In this document: positions 27,501 to 36,350 of the stretch, piece after piece
Layout: each line of letters starts with the position of its first letter
Numbering within the stretch: the first letter of the stretch is position 1
Assembly (NCBI GenBank): GCA_964019695.1
Contig: OZ026531.1
Location: 8,255,701-8,319,700, forward strand
Direction of reading: 5' to 3'
DNA from: Loripinus fragilis
Lineage: Eukaryota > Mollusca > Bivalvia > Lucinida > Lucinidae
DNA length: 64,000 nucleotides
Program-made: the position numbers and the translations under genes
The notes under the pieces: model-generated
What the model saw: only the letters and a program-made list of their open reading frames with translations
What the model was told of the DNA's origin: nothing
Databases searched by the model: none

Positions 27501-30296
27501 TCACTTTCACGGACGGGCTCGAAACTGGTGCCAGAAGTTAGCCCCCGACCAGATCTTCATTGTGAGGCATTGCGTAAAATTTTCCGTCCCCCGAGTGCCG
27601 AGCAATAGCCCCTGAAAGGGCTTTCGGCACAATTTTCACGCCCTTATTTGAGCCACTTGTAGCCGAAGGAATTTTGCGCAAATGACTGAGAGGTGCTCCT
27701 GGGCACTGCTCATCACTTTGCAATAGGTTCCGGGGCTTTTCGCGAAGGTCGCGTTTTCTCAAACTTTGAGGGCATTAGTGGGTGGGGTGTGAAAACCCTC
27801 CGAATGCATGGTTCTCAGCTCCTGCTGTGGGCAGCAAGCCAATTTTTTTTCCAAAATGTTGACCTATAAAAGAGCTTACTCGGGTGTGAAAATTATCATT
27901 GTGCGCGCGCGCCCCGGACCGCAATTATGATATTTCCTGTTTTCCCATAGGGCCCAAGGCAAATGGGGATAGCGGTTGTACGTGCTTTCTAAGGCTCTGA
28001 TCGCTTTTAGATTTTGCACGCGGATAGGGCCAACAGAGGCGCAGGTATTGCCATGCGCACCCGCCCGCAACAATGTTTCGATACCGAGTTATCGGGGTGT
28101 GGAAGTCCGCCGCCCCGAAGCTTTACGCGCTTCCGTCTCGCGAACTACTATTTTCATCATGCCCACACGGGCATCAGTTTGTAGTACCGGAGGCCGTCTA
28201 CAAATGGTGAAAATTTCAAAGCGTTCCGTCGGGAAATTAAAAAGTTATGAGCATTAGAAGATCTTCCCATTAGGCCCCATTAGGCCACAGTAGCCGATCC
28301 GGCCTAAAACTTGCGCGGGTCACTTTCACGGACGGGCTCGAAACTGGTGCCAGAAGTTAGCCCCCGACCAGAGCTGCATTGTGAGGCATTGCGTAAAATT
28401 TTCCGTCCCCCGAGTGCCGAGCAATAGCCCCTGAAAGGGCTTTCGGCACAATTTTCACGCCCTTATTTGAGCCACTTGTAGCCGAAGGAATTTTGCGCAA
28501 ATGACTGAGAGGTGCTCCTGGCCACTGCTCATCACTTTGCAATAGGTTCCGGGGCTTTTCGCGAAGGTCGCGTTTTCTCAAACTTTGAGGGCATTAGTGG
28601 GTGGGGTGTGAAAACCTCCGAATGCATGGTTCTCAGCTCCTGCTGTGGGCAGCAAGCCAATTTTTTTTCCAAAATGTTGACCTATAAAAGAGCTTACTCG
28701 GGTGTGAAAATTATCATTGTGCGCGCGCGCCCCGGACCGCAATTATGATATTTCCTGTTTTCCCATAGGGCCCAAGGCAAATGGGGATAGCGGTTGTACG
28801 CGCTTTCTAAGGCTCTGATCGCTTTTAGATTTTGCACGCGGATAGGGCCAACAGAGGCGCAGGTATTGCCATGCGCACCCGCCCGCAACAATGTTTCGAT
28901 ACCGAGTTATCGGGGTGTGGAAGTCCGCCGCCCCGAAGCTTTACGCGCTTCCGTCTCGCGAACTACTATTTTCATCATGCCCACACGGGCATCAGTTTGT
29001 AGTACCGGAGGCCGTCTACAAATGGTGAAAATTTCAAAGCGTTCCGTCGGGAAATTAAAAAGCTATGAGCATTAGAAGATCTTCCCATTAGGCCCCATTA
29101 GGCCACAGTAGCCGATCCGGCCTAAAACTTGCGCGGGTCACTTTCACGGACGGGCTCGAAACTGGTGCCAGAAGTTAGCCCCCGACCAGAGCTTCATTGT
29201 GAGGCATTGCGTAAAATTTTCCGTCCCCCGAGTGCCGAGCAATAGCCCCTGAAAGGGCTTTCGGCACAATTTTCACGCCCTTATTTGAGCCACTTGTAGC
29301 CGAAGGAATTTTGCGCAAATGACTGAGAGGTGCTCCTGGGCACTGCTCATCACTTTGCAATAGGTTCCGGGGCTTTTCGCGAAGGTCGCGTTTTCTCAAA
29401 CTTTGAGGGCATTAGTGGGTGGGGTGTGAAAACCTCCGAATGCATGGTTCTCAGCTCCTGCTGTGGGCAGCAAGCCAATTTTTTTTCCAAAATGTTGACC
29501 TATAAAAGAGCTTACTCGGGTGTGAAAATTATCATTGTGCGCGCGCGCCCCGGACCGCAATTATGATATTTCCTGTTTTCCCATAGGGCCCAAGGCAAAT
29601 GGGGATAGCGGTTGTACGCGCTTTCTAAGGCTCTGATCGCTTTTAGATTTTGCACGCGGATAGGGCCAACAGAGGCGCAGGTATTGCCATGCGCACCCGC
29701 CCGCAACAATGTTTCGATACCGAGTTATCGGGGTGTGGAAGTCCGCCGCCTCGAAGCTTTACGCGCTTCCGTCTCGCGAACTACTATTTTCATCATGCCC
29801 ACACGGGCATCAGTTTGTAGTACCGGAGGCCGTCTACAAATGGTGAAAATTTCAAAGCGTTCCGTCGGAAAATTAAAAAGTTATGAGCATTAGAAGATCT
29901 TCCCATTAGGCCCCATTAGGCCACAGTAGCCGATCCGGCCTAAAACTTGCGCGGGTCACTTTCACGGACGGGCTCGAAACTGGTGCCAGAAGTTAGCCCC
30001 CGACCAGAGCTTCATTGTGAGGCATTGCGTAAAATTTTCCGTCCCCCGAGTGCCGAGCAATAGCCCCTGAAAGGGCTTTCGGCACAATTTTCACGCCCTT
30101 ATTTGAGCCACTTGTAGCCGAAGGAATTTTGCGCAAATGACTGAGAGGTGCTCCTGGGCACTGCTCATCACTTTGCAATAGGTTCCGGGGCTTTTCGCGA
30201 AGGTCGCGTTTTCTCAAACTTTGAGGGCATTAGTGGGTGGGGTGTGAAAACCTCCGAATGCATGGTTCTCAGCTCCTGCTGTGGGCAGCAAGCCAA

Positions 30297-30304
30297 TTTT
30301 TTTT
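30297..30304 (+). other. T8 homopolymer run in monomer (unit 38 instance)
   Basis: Eight T residues sit about 14 bp upstream of the TATA box in nearly every unit. The run is a local indel hotspot: T7 in units 44 and 64, interrupted (T5-C-T) in unit 15, followed by an extra C in unit 16 and an extra A in unit 71. A run of T can end RNA polymerase III transcription on this strand, but no convincing Pol III promoter precedes it at a suitable distance. Confidence 0.8.
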
Positions 30305-30318
30305 CCAAAATGTTGACC

Positions 30319-30326
30319 TATAAAAG
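30319..30326 (+). promoter_or_regulatory. TATA-box-like element in every unit (unit 38 instance)
   Basis: TATAAAAG is a perfect match to the eukaryotic TATA-box consensus TATAWAWR. It stands at offset 44-51 of the unit and is intact in almost all copies; unit 66 has TATAAATG at about 53212. About 33 bp downstream is TCATTG, a weak initiator-like match, slightly further away than usual. Satellite arrays are often transcribed at low level, so each unit might carry a start site. With a single 8-bp motif, chance occurrence followed by homogenisation is equally possible. Confidence 0.25.
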
Positions 30327-30353
30327 AGCTTACTCGGGTGTGAAAATTATCAT

Positions 30354-30366
30354 TGTGCGCGCGCGC
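30354..30366. other. Alternating purine-pyrimidine GC tract (unit 38 instance)
   Basis: TGTGCGCGCGCGC is a 13-bp strictly alternating tract at offset 79-91. Sequences of this kind can adopt left-handed Z-DNA under negative supercoiling. It varies a little: two bases are lost in unit 16 (near 12365), and a C to T change breaks the CG run in units 8 and 9 (near 5811 and 6639). It lies about 28 bp downstream of the TATA-like box. Confidence 0.6.
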
Positions 30367-30612
30367 CCCGGACCGCAATTATGATATTTCCTGTTTTCCC
30401 ATAGGGCCCAAGGCAAATGGGGATAGCGGTTGTACGCGCTTTCTAAGGCTCTGATCGCTTTTAGATTTTGCACGCGGATAGGGCCAACAGAGGCGCAGGT
30501 ATTGCCATGCGCACCCGCCCGCAACAATGTTTCGATACCGAGTTATCGGGGTGTGGAAGTCCGCCGCCCCGAAGCTTTACGCGCTTCCGTCTCGCGAACT
30601 ACTATTTTCATC

Positions 30613-30628
30613 ATGCCCACACGGGCAT
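30613..30628. other. Short hairpin ATGCCC/GGGCAT with ACAC loop (unit 38)
   Basis: A 6-bp perfect inverted repeat with a 4-base loop stands at offset 338-353. In units 4, 23, 68 and 78 the loop base before GGGCAT is T instead of C, which adds a seventh base pair. In units 44 and 45 a G to C change inside the right arm breaks the stem. There is no sign that the stem is preserved by paired changes. Confidence 0.6.
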
Positions 30629-30710
30629 CAGTTTGTAGTACCGGAGGCCGTCTACAAATGGTGAAAATTTCAAAGCGTTCCGTCGGGAAATTAAAAAGTT
30701 ATGAGCATTA

Positions 30711-30720
30711 GAAGATCTTC
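30711..30720. other. 10-bp palindrome GAAGATCTTC (unit 38 instance)
   Basis: A perfect 10-bp palindrome at offset 436-445 contains a BglII site (AGATCT), so BglII would cut the array into a regular ladder of about 818 bp. Unit 43 has lost one A here (near 34804) and unit 3 and unit 13 read AAAGATCTTC. No protein that binds this site can be named from the sequence. Confidence 0.7.
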
Positions 30721-30739
30721 CCATTAGGCCCCATTAGGC
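30720..30739 (+). repeat. Doubled 10-mer CCCATTAGGC (unit 38 instance)
   Basis: Two perfect tandem copies of CCCATTAGGC occur at offset 445-464 in most units. The number of copies is unstable: three in unit 8 and one in unit 64. The second copy supplies the left arm of the TTAGGCC/GGCCTAA inverted repeat. Confidence 0.85.
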
Positions 30740-30761
30740 CACAGTAGCCGATCCGGCCTAA
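30734..30761. other. Inverted repeat TTAGGCC/GGCCTAA, 14-base loop (unit 38)
   Basis: Two perfectly complementary 7-mers are separated by 14 bases at offset 459-486. Variants occur in the arms (for example GGCTTAA in unit 40 near 32394, and ATGAGGCC in units 3 and 13) without matching changes in the opposite arm. The element may be a chance dyad rather than a selected structure. Confidence 0.5.
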
Positions 30762-30867
30762 AACTTGCGCGGGTCACTTTCACGGACGGGCTCGAAACTG
30801 GTGCCAGAAGTTAGCCCCCGACCAGAGCTTCATTGTGAGGCATTGCGTAAAATTTTCCGTCCCCCGA

Positions 30868-30903
30868 GTGCCGAGCAATAGCCCCTGAAAGGGCTTTCGG
30901 CAC
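30868..30903. other. Two-step 36-bp hairpin (unit 38 instance)
   Basis: This is the strongest foldable element in the monomer, at offset 593-628. An outer 7-bp stem (GTGCCGA with TCGGCAC) encloses an inner 5-bp stem (AGCCC with GGGCT). The inner loop is CTGAAA, and there is an asymmetric internal bulge of five bases on one side and one T on the other. Most copies keep both stems. Exceptions are single-arm changes: CCGCAC in units 1 and 11, TTGGCAC in units 7, 8 and 39 (a G-T wobble), GTGCCAA in unit 76, and CGGCT in unit 19. A one-base C insertion in units 30, 40 and 42 falls in the inner loop side. It is not followed by a T run, so a bacterial-type terminator is unlikely. Confidence 0.6.
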
Positions 30904-30916
30904 AATTTTCACGCCC
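30904..30916 (-). repeat. Inverted internal copy of GGGTGTGAAAATT (unit 38)
   Basis: Read on the minus strand this is GGGCGTGAAAATT, a 12 of 13 match to the plus-strand GGGTGTGAAAATT at offset 61-73. A further direct copy of the core (GGGTGTGAAAA) lies at offset 783-793, and a diverged one (GGGTGTGGAAG) at about offset 274. A related GGTGAAAATTT is near offset 385. The monomer therefore contains a dispersed short motif in both orientations, which may be a trace of how it was assembled or a repeated binding site. Confidence 0.45.
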
Positions 30917-31011
30917 TTATTTGAGCCACTTGTAGCCGAAGGAATTTTGCGCAAATGACTGAGAGGTGCTCCTGGGCACTGCTCATCACTTTGCAATAGG
31001 TTCCGGGGCTT

Positions 31012-31019
31012 TTCGCGAA
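31012..31019. other. 8-bp palindrome TTCGCGAA (unit 38 instance)
   Basis: A perfect palindrome containing TCGCGA stands at offset 737-744. A second TCGCGA occurs near offset 318. The site loses its symmetry through CpG-type changes in some copies, such as TTTGCGAA in units 26 and 51 and TTCGCAAA in units 50 and 65. Confidence 0.5.
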
Positions 31020-31516
31020 GGTCGCGTTTTCTCAAACTTTGAGGGCATTAGTGGGTGGGGTGTGAAAACCTCCGAATGCATGGTTCTCAGCTCCTGCTGT
31101 GGGCAGCAAGCCAATTTTTTTTCCAAAATGTTGACCTATAAAAGAGCTTACTCGGGTGTGAAAATTATCATTGTGCGCGCGCGCCCCGGACCGCAATTAT
31201 GATATTTCCTGTTTTCCCATAGGGCCCAAGGCAAATGGGGATAGCGGTTGTACGCGCTTTCTAAGGCTCTGATCGCTTTTAGATTTTGCACGCGGATAGG
31301 GCCAACAGAGGCGCAGGTATTGCCATGCGCACCCGCCCGCAACAATGTTTCGATACCGAGTTATCGGGGTGTGGAAGTCCGCCGCCCCGAAGCTTTACGC
31401 GCTTCCGTCTCGCGAACTACTATTTTCATCATGCCCACACGGGCATCAGTTTGTAGTACCGGAGGCCGTCTACAAATGGTGAAAATTTCAAAGCGTTCCG
31501 TCGGGAAATTAAAAAG

Positions 31517-32767
31517 CTATGAGCATTAGAAGATCTTCCCATTAGGCCCCATTAGGCCACAGTAGCCGATCCGGCCTAAAACTTGCGCCGGTCACTTTCA
31601 CGGACGGGCTTGAAACTGGTGCCAGAAGTTAGCCCCCGACCAGAGCTTCATTGTGTGGCATTGCGTAAAATTTTCCGTCCCCCGAGTGCCGAGCAATAGC
31701 CCCTGAAAGGGCTTTTGGCACAATTTTCACGCCCTTATTTGAGCCACTTGTAGCCGAAGGAATTTTGCGCAAATGACTGAGAGGTGCTCCTGGGCACTGC
31801 TCATCACTTTGCAATAGGTTCCGGGGCTTTTCGCGAAGGTCGCGTTTTCTCAAACTTTGAGGGCATTAGTGGGTGGGGTGTGAAAACCTCCGAATGCATG
31901 GTTCTCAGCTCCTGCTGTGGGCAGCAAGCCAATTTTTTTTCCAAAATGTTGACCTATAAAAGAGCTTACTCGGGTGTGAAAATTATCATTGTGCGCGCGC
32001 GCCCCGGACCGCAATTATGATATTTCCTGTTTTCCCATAGGGCCCAAGGCAAATGGGGATAGCGGTTGTACGCGCTTTCTAAGGCTCTGATCGCTTTTAG
32101 ATTTTGCACGCGGATAGGGCCAACAGAGGCGCAGGTATTGCCATGCGCACCCGCCCGCAACAATGTTTCGATACCGAGTTATCGGGGTGTGGAAGTCCGC
32201 CGCCCCGAAGCTTTACGCGCTTCCGTCTCGCGAACTACTATTTTCATCATGCCCACACGGGCATCAGTTTGTAGTACCGGAGGCCGTCTACAAATGGTGA
32301 AAATTTCAAAGCGTTCCGTCGGGAAATTAAAAAGTTATGAGCATTAGAAGATCTTCCCATTAGGCCCCATTAGGCCACAGTAGCCGATCCGGCTTAAAAC
32401 TTGCGCGGGTCACTTTCACGGACGGGCTCGAAACTGGTGCCAGAAGTTAGCCCCCGACCAGAGCTTCATTGTGAGGCATTGCGTAAAATTTTCCGTCCCC
32501 CGAGTGCCGAGCAATAGCCCCCTGAAAGGGCTTTCGGCACAATTTTCACGCCCTTATTTGAGCCACTTGTAGCCGAAGGAATTTTGCGCAAATGACTGAG
32601 AGGTGCTCCTGGGCACTGCTCATCACTTTGCAATAGGTTCCGGGGCTTTTCGCGAAGGTCGCGTTTTCTCAAACTTTGAGGGCATTAGTGGGTGGGGTGT
32701 GAAAACCTCCGAATGCATGGTTCTCAGCTCCTGCTGTGGGCAGCAAGCCAATTTTTTTTCCAAAATT
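31517..32767 (+). repeat. 10-unit duplication B, right block (units 39-41 start)
   Basis: This is the partner of 23336-24586. It carries the same six linked variants, plus private ones (CTTTTGGCAC near 31714, GGCTTAAAAC near 32394). One of the linked variants, AAAGCTATGAG, also occurs alone in unit 36 near 29063, seven units after the left block and three before this one. Confidence 0.85.
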
Positions 32768-35418
32768 TTGACCTATAAAAGAGCTTACTCGGGTGTGAAA
32801 ATTATCATTGTGCGCGCGCGCCCCAGACCGCAATTATGATATTTCCTGTTTTCCCATAGGGCCCAAGGCAAATGGGGATAGCGGTTGTACGCGCTTTCTA
32901 AGGCTCTGATCGCTTTTAGATTTTGCACGCGGATAGGGCCAACAGAGGCGCAGGTATTGCCATGCGCACCCGCCCGCAACAATGTTTCGATACCGAGTTA
33001 TCGGGGTGTGGAAGTCCGCCGCCCCGAAGCTTTACGCGCTTCCGTCTCGCGAACTACTATTTTCATCATGCCCACACGGGCATCAGTTTGTAGTACCGGA
33101 GGCCGTCTACAAATGGTGAAAATTTCAAAGCGTTCCGTCGGGAAATTAAAAAGTTATGAGCATTAGAAGATCTTCCCATTAGGCCCCATTAGGCCACAGT
33201 AGCCGATCCGGCCTAAAACTTGCGCGGGTCACTTTCACGGACGGGCTCGAAACTGGTGCCAGAAGTTAGCCCCCGACCAGAGCTTCATTGTGAGGCATTG
33301 TGTAAAATTTTCCGTCCCCCGAGTGCCGAGCAATAGCCCCTGAAAGGGCTTTCGGCACAATTTTCACGCCCTTATTTGAGCCACTTGTAGCCGAAGGAAT
33401 TTTGCGCAAATGACTGAGAGGTGCTCCTGGGCACTGCTCATCACTTTGCAATAGGTTCCGGGGCTTTTCGCGAAGGTCGCGTTTTCTCAAACTTTGAGGG
33501 CATTAGTGGGTGGGGTGTGAAAACCTCCGAATGCATGGTTCTCAGCTCCTGCTATGGGCAGCAAGCCAATTTTTTTTCCAAAATGTTGACCTATAAAAGA
33601 GCTTACTCGGGTGTGAAAATTATCATTGTGCGCGCGAGCCCCGGACCGCAATTATGATATTTCCTGTTTTCCCATAGGGCCCAAGGCAAATGGGGATAGC
33701 GGTTGTACGCGCTTTCTAAGGCTCTGATCGCTTTTAGATTTTGCACGCGGAAAGGGCCAACAGAGGCGCAGGTATTGCCATGCGCACCCGCCCGCAACAA
33801 TGTTTCGATACCGAGTTATCGGGGTGTGGAAGTCCGCCGCCCCGAAGCTTTACGCGCTTCCGTCTCGCGAACTACTATTTTCATCATGCCCACACGGGCA
33901 TCAGTTTGTAGTACCGGAGGCCGTCTACAAATGGTGAAAATTTCAAAGCGTTCCGTCGGGAAATTAAAAAGTTATGAGCATTAGAAGATCTTCCCATTAG
34001 GCCCCATTAGGCCACAGTAGCCGATCCGGCCTAAAACTTGCGCGGGTCACTTTCACGGACGGGCTCGAAACTGGTGCCAGAAGTTAGCCCCCGACCAGAG
34101 CTTCATTGTGAGGCATTGCGTAAAATTTTCCGTCCCCCGAGTGCCGAGCAATAGCCCCCTGAAAGGGCTTTCGGCACAATTTTCACGCCCTTATTTGAGC
34201 CACTTGTAGCCGAAGGAATTTTGCGCAAATGACTGAGAGGTGCTCCTGGGCACTGCTCATCACTTTGCAATAGGTTCCGGGGCTTTTCGCGAAGGTCGCG
34301 TTTTCTCAAACTTTGAGGGCATTAGTGGGTGGGGTGTGAAAACCTCCGAATGCATGGTTCTCAGCTCCTGCTGTGGGCAGCAAGCAAATTTTTTTTCCAA
34401 AATGTTGACCTATAAAAGAGCTTACTCGGGTGTGAAAATTATCATTGTGCGCGCGCGCCCCGGACCGCAATTATGATATTTCCTGTTTTCCCATAGGGCC
34501 CAAGGCAAATGGGGATAGCGGTTGTACGCGCTTTCTAAGGCTCTGATCGCTTTTAGATTTTGCATGCGGATAGGGCCAACAGAGGCGCAGGTATTGCCAT
34601 GCGCACCCGCCCGCAACAATGTTTCGATACCGAGTTATCGGGGTGTGGAAGTCCGCCGCCCCGAAGCTTTACGCGCTTCCGTCTCGCGAACTACTATTTT
34701 CATCATGCCCACAAGGGCATCAGTTTGTAGTACCGGAGGCCGTCTACAAATGGTGAAAATTTCAAAGCGTTCCGTCGGGAAATTAAAAAGTTATGAGCAT
34801 TAGAGATCTTCCCATTAGGCCCCATTAGGCCACAGTAGCCGATCCGGCCTAAAACTTGCGCGGGTCACTTTCACGGACGGGCTCGAAACTGGTGCCAGAA
34901 GTTAGCCCCCGACCAGAGCTTCATTGTGAGGCATTGCGTAAAATTTTCCGTCCCCCGAGTGCCGAGCAATAGCCCCTGAAAGGGCTTTCGGCACAATTTT
35001 CACGCCCTTATTTGAGCCACTTGTAGCCGAAGGAATTTTGCGCAAATGACTGAGAGGTGCTTCTGGGCACTGCTCATCACTTTGCAATAGGTTCCGGGGC
35101 TTTTCGCGAAGGTCGCGTTTTCTCAAACTTTGAGGGCATTAGTGGGTGGGGTGTGAAAACCTCCGAATGCATGGTTCTCAGCTCCTGCTGTGGGCAGCAA
35201 GCCAATTTTTTTCCAAAATGTTGACCTATAAAAGAGCTTACTCGGGTGTGAAAATTATCATTGTGCGCGCGCGCCCCGGACCGCAATTATGATATTTCCT
35301 GTTTTCCAATAGGGCCCAAGGCAAATGGGGATAGCGGTTGTACGCGCTTTCTAAGGCTCTGATCGCTTTTAGATTTTGCACGCGGATAGGGCCAACAGAG
35401 GCGCAGGTATTGCCATGC

Positions 35419-36350
35419 TTACCCGCCCGCAACAATGTTTCGATACCGAGTTATCGGGGTGTGGAAGTCCGCCGCCCCGAAGCTTTACGCGCTTCCGTCT
35501 CGCGAACTACTATTTTCATCATGCCCACACGCGCATCAGTTTGTAGTACCGGAGGCCGTCTACAAATGGTGAAAATTTCAAAGCGTTCCGTCGGGAAATT
35601 AAAAAGTTATGAGCATTAGAAGATCTTCCCTTTAGGCCCCATTAGGCCACAGTAGCCGATCCGGCCTAAAACTTGCGCGGGTCACTTTCACGGACGGGCT
35701 CGAAACTGGTGCCAGAAGTTAGCCCCCGACCAGAGCTTCATTGTGAGGCATTGAGTAAAATTTTCCGTCCCCCGAGTGCCGAGCAATAGCCCCTGAAAGG
35801 GCTTTCGGCACAATTTTCACGCCCTTATTTGAGCCACTTGTAGCCGAAGGAATTTTGCGCAAATGACTGAGAGGTGCTCCTGGGCACTGCTCATCACTTT
35901 GCAATAGGTTCCGGGGCTTTTCGCGAAGGTCGCGTTTTCTCAAACTTTGAGGGCATTAGTGGGTGGGGTGTGAAAACCTCCGAATGCATGGTTCTCAGCT
36001 CCTGCTGTGGGCAGCAAGCCAATTTTTTTTCCAAAATGTTGACCTATAAAAGAGCTTACTCGGGTGTGAAAATTATCATTGTGCGCGCGCGCCCCGGACC
36101 GCAATTATGATATTTCCTGTTTTCCCATAGGGCCCAAGGCAAATGGGGATAGCGGTTGTACGCGCTTTCTAAGGCTCTGATCGCTTTTAGATTTTGCACG
36201 CGGATAGGGCCAACAGAGGCGCAGGTATTGCCATGCTTACCCGCCCGCAACAATGTTTTGATACCGAGTTATCGGGGTGTGGAAGTCCGCCGCCCCGAAG
36301 CTTTACGCGCTTCCGTCTCGCGAACTTCTATTTTCATCATGCCCACACGC
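35419..36350 (+). repeat. Neighbouring units sharing private variants (units 44-45)
   Basis: ATGCTTACCC (35419 and 36237) and CACACGCGCATC (35532 and 36350) are confined to this adjacent pair at 818-bp spacing. The first is a double substitution of two neighbouring bases, so independent origin is very unlikely. Confidence 0.8.

Larger units (their letters stand above)
30276..31093 (+). repeat. Representative consensus-like monomer (unit 38)
   Basis: This copy carries the majority base at every variable site I checked, so it serves as a map of the monomer. In order it holds: a T8 run, a TATAAAAG box, GGGTGTGAAAA, an alternating TG/CG tract, GGGCCC, a short hairpin around ATGCCC/GGGCAT, the palindrome GAAGATCTTC, a doubled 10-mer CCCATTAGGC, an inverted repeat TTAGGCC/GGCCTAA, a two-step hairpin of 36 bp, an inverted copy of GGGTGTGAAAATT with one change, the palindrome TTCGCGAA, a second direct GGGTGTGAAAA and ATGCAT. 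By hand count it has about 56 CpG dinucleotides, roughly what its base composition predicts, so CpG is not depleted. All frames are closed by stops within 93 codons or fewer of the listed starts. Confidence 0.85.

Noticed and set aside
30529..30539. GTTTCGATACC resembles the RNA polymerase III B box (GGTTCGANTCC)
   Set aside because: It has two mismatches at conserved positions, no convincing A box upstream and no cloverleaf around it. The T8 run is about 585 bp away. I see no tRNA or tRNA-derived SINE.
30528..30555. Possible CENP-B box (TTCG...CGGG) around TTTCGATACCGAG
   Set aside because: TTCG and CGGG are present but separated by 11 bases instead of 7, and the central conserved A is missing. 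It is not a CENP-B box by the known consensus.
30720..30739. TTAGG within the doubled 10-mer as a trace of insect-type telomere repeat
   Set aside because: Only two TTAGG occurrences, each in the 10-mer context CCCATTAGGC, are present per unit. No run of TTAGG exists, so this is chance.
30868..30903. Rho-independent terminator
   Set aside because: The hairpin is interrupted by an asymmetric bulge and is followed by CAATTTTCACG rather than a T-rich tail. There is no bacterial gene context.
31050..31070. GGGTGGGGTGTGAA recalls the kinetoplast minicircle conserved block CSB-3
   Set aside because: It does not match the CSB-3 consensus exactly. The expected neighbouring blocks are absent at the proper spacing, the base composition is too GC-rich, and the copies are tandem with private differences rather than a set of circles.
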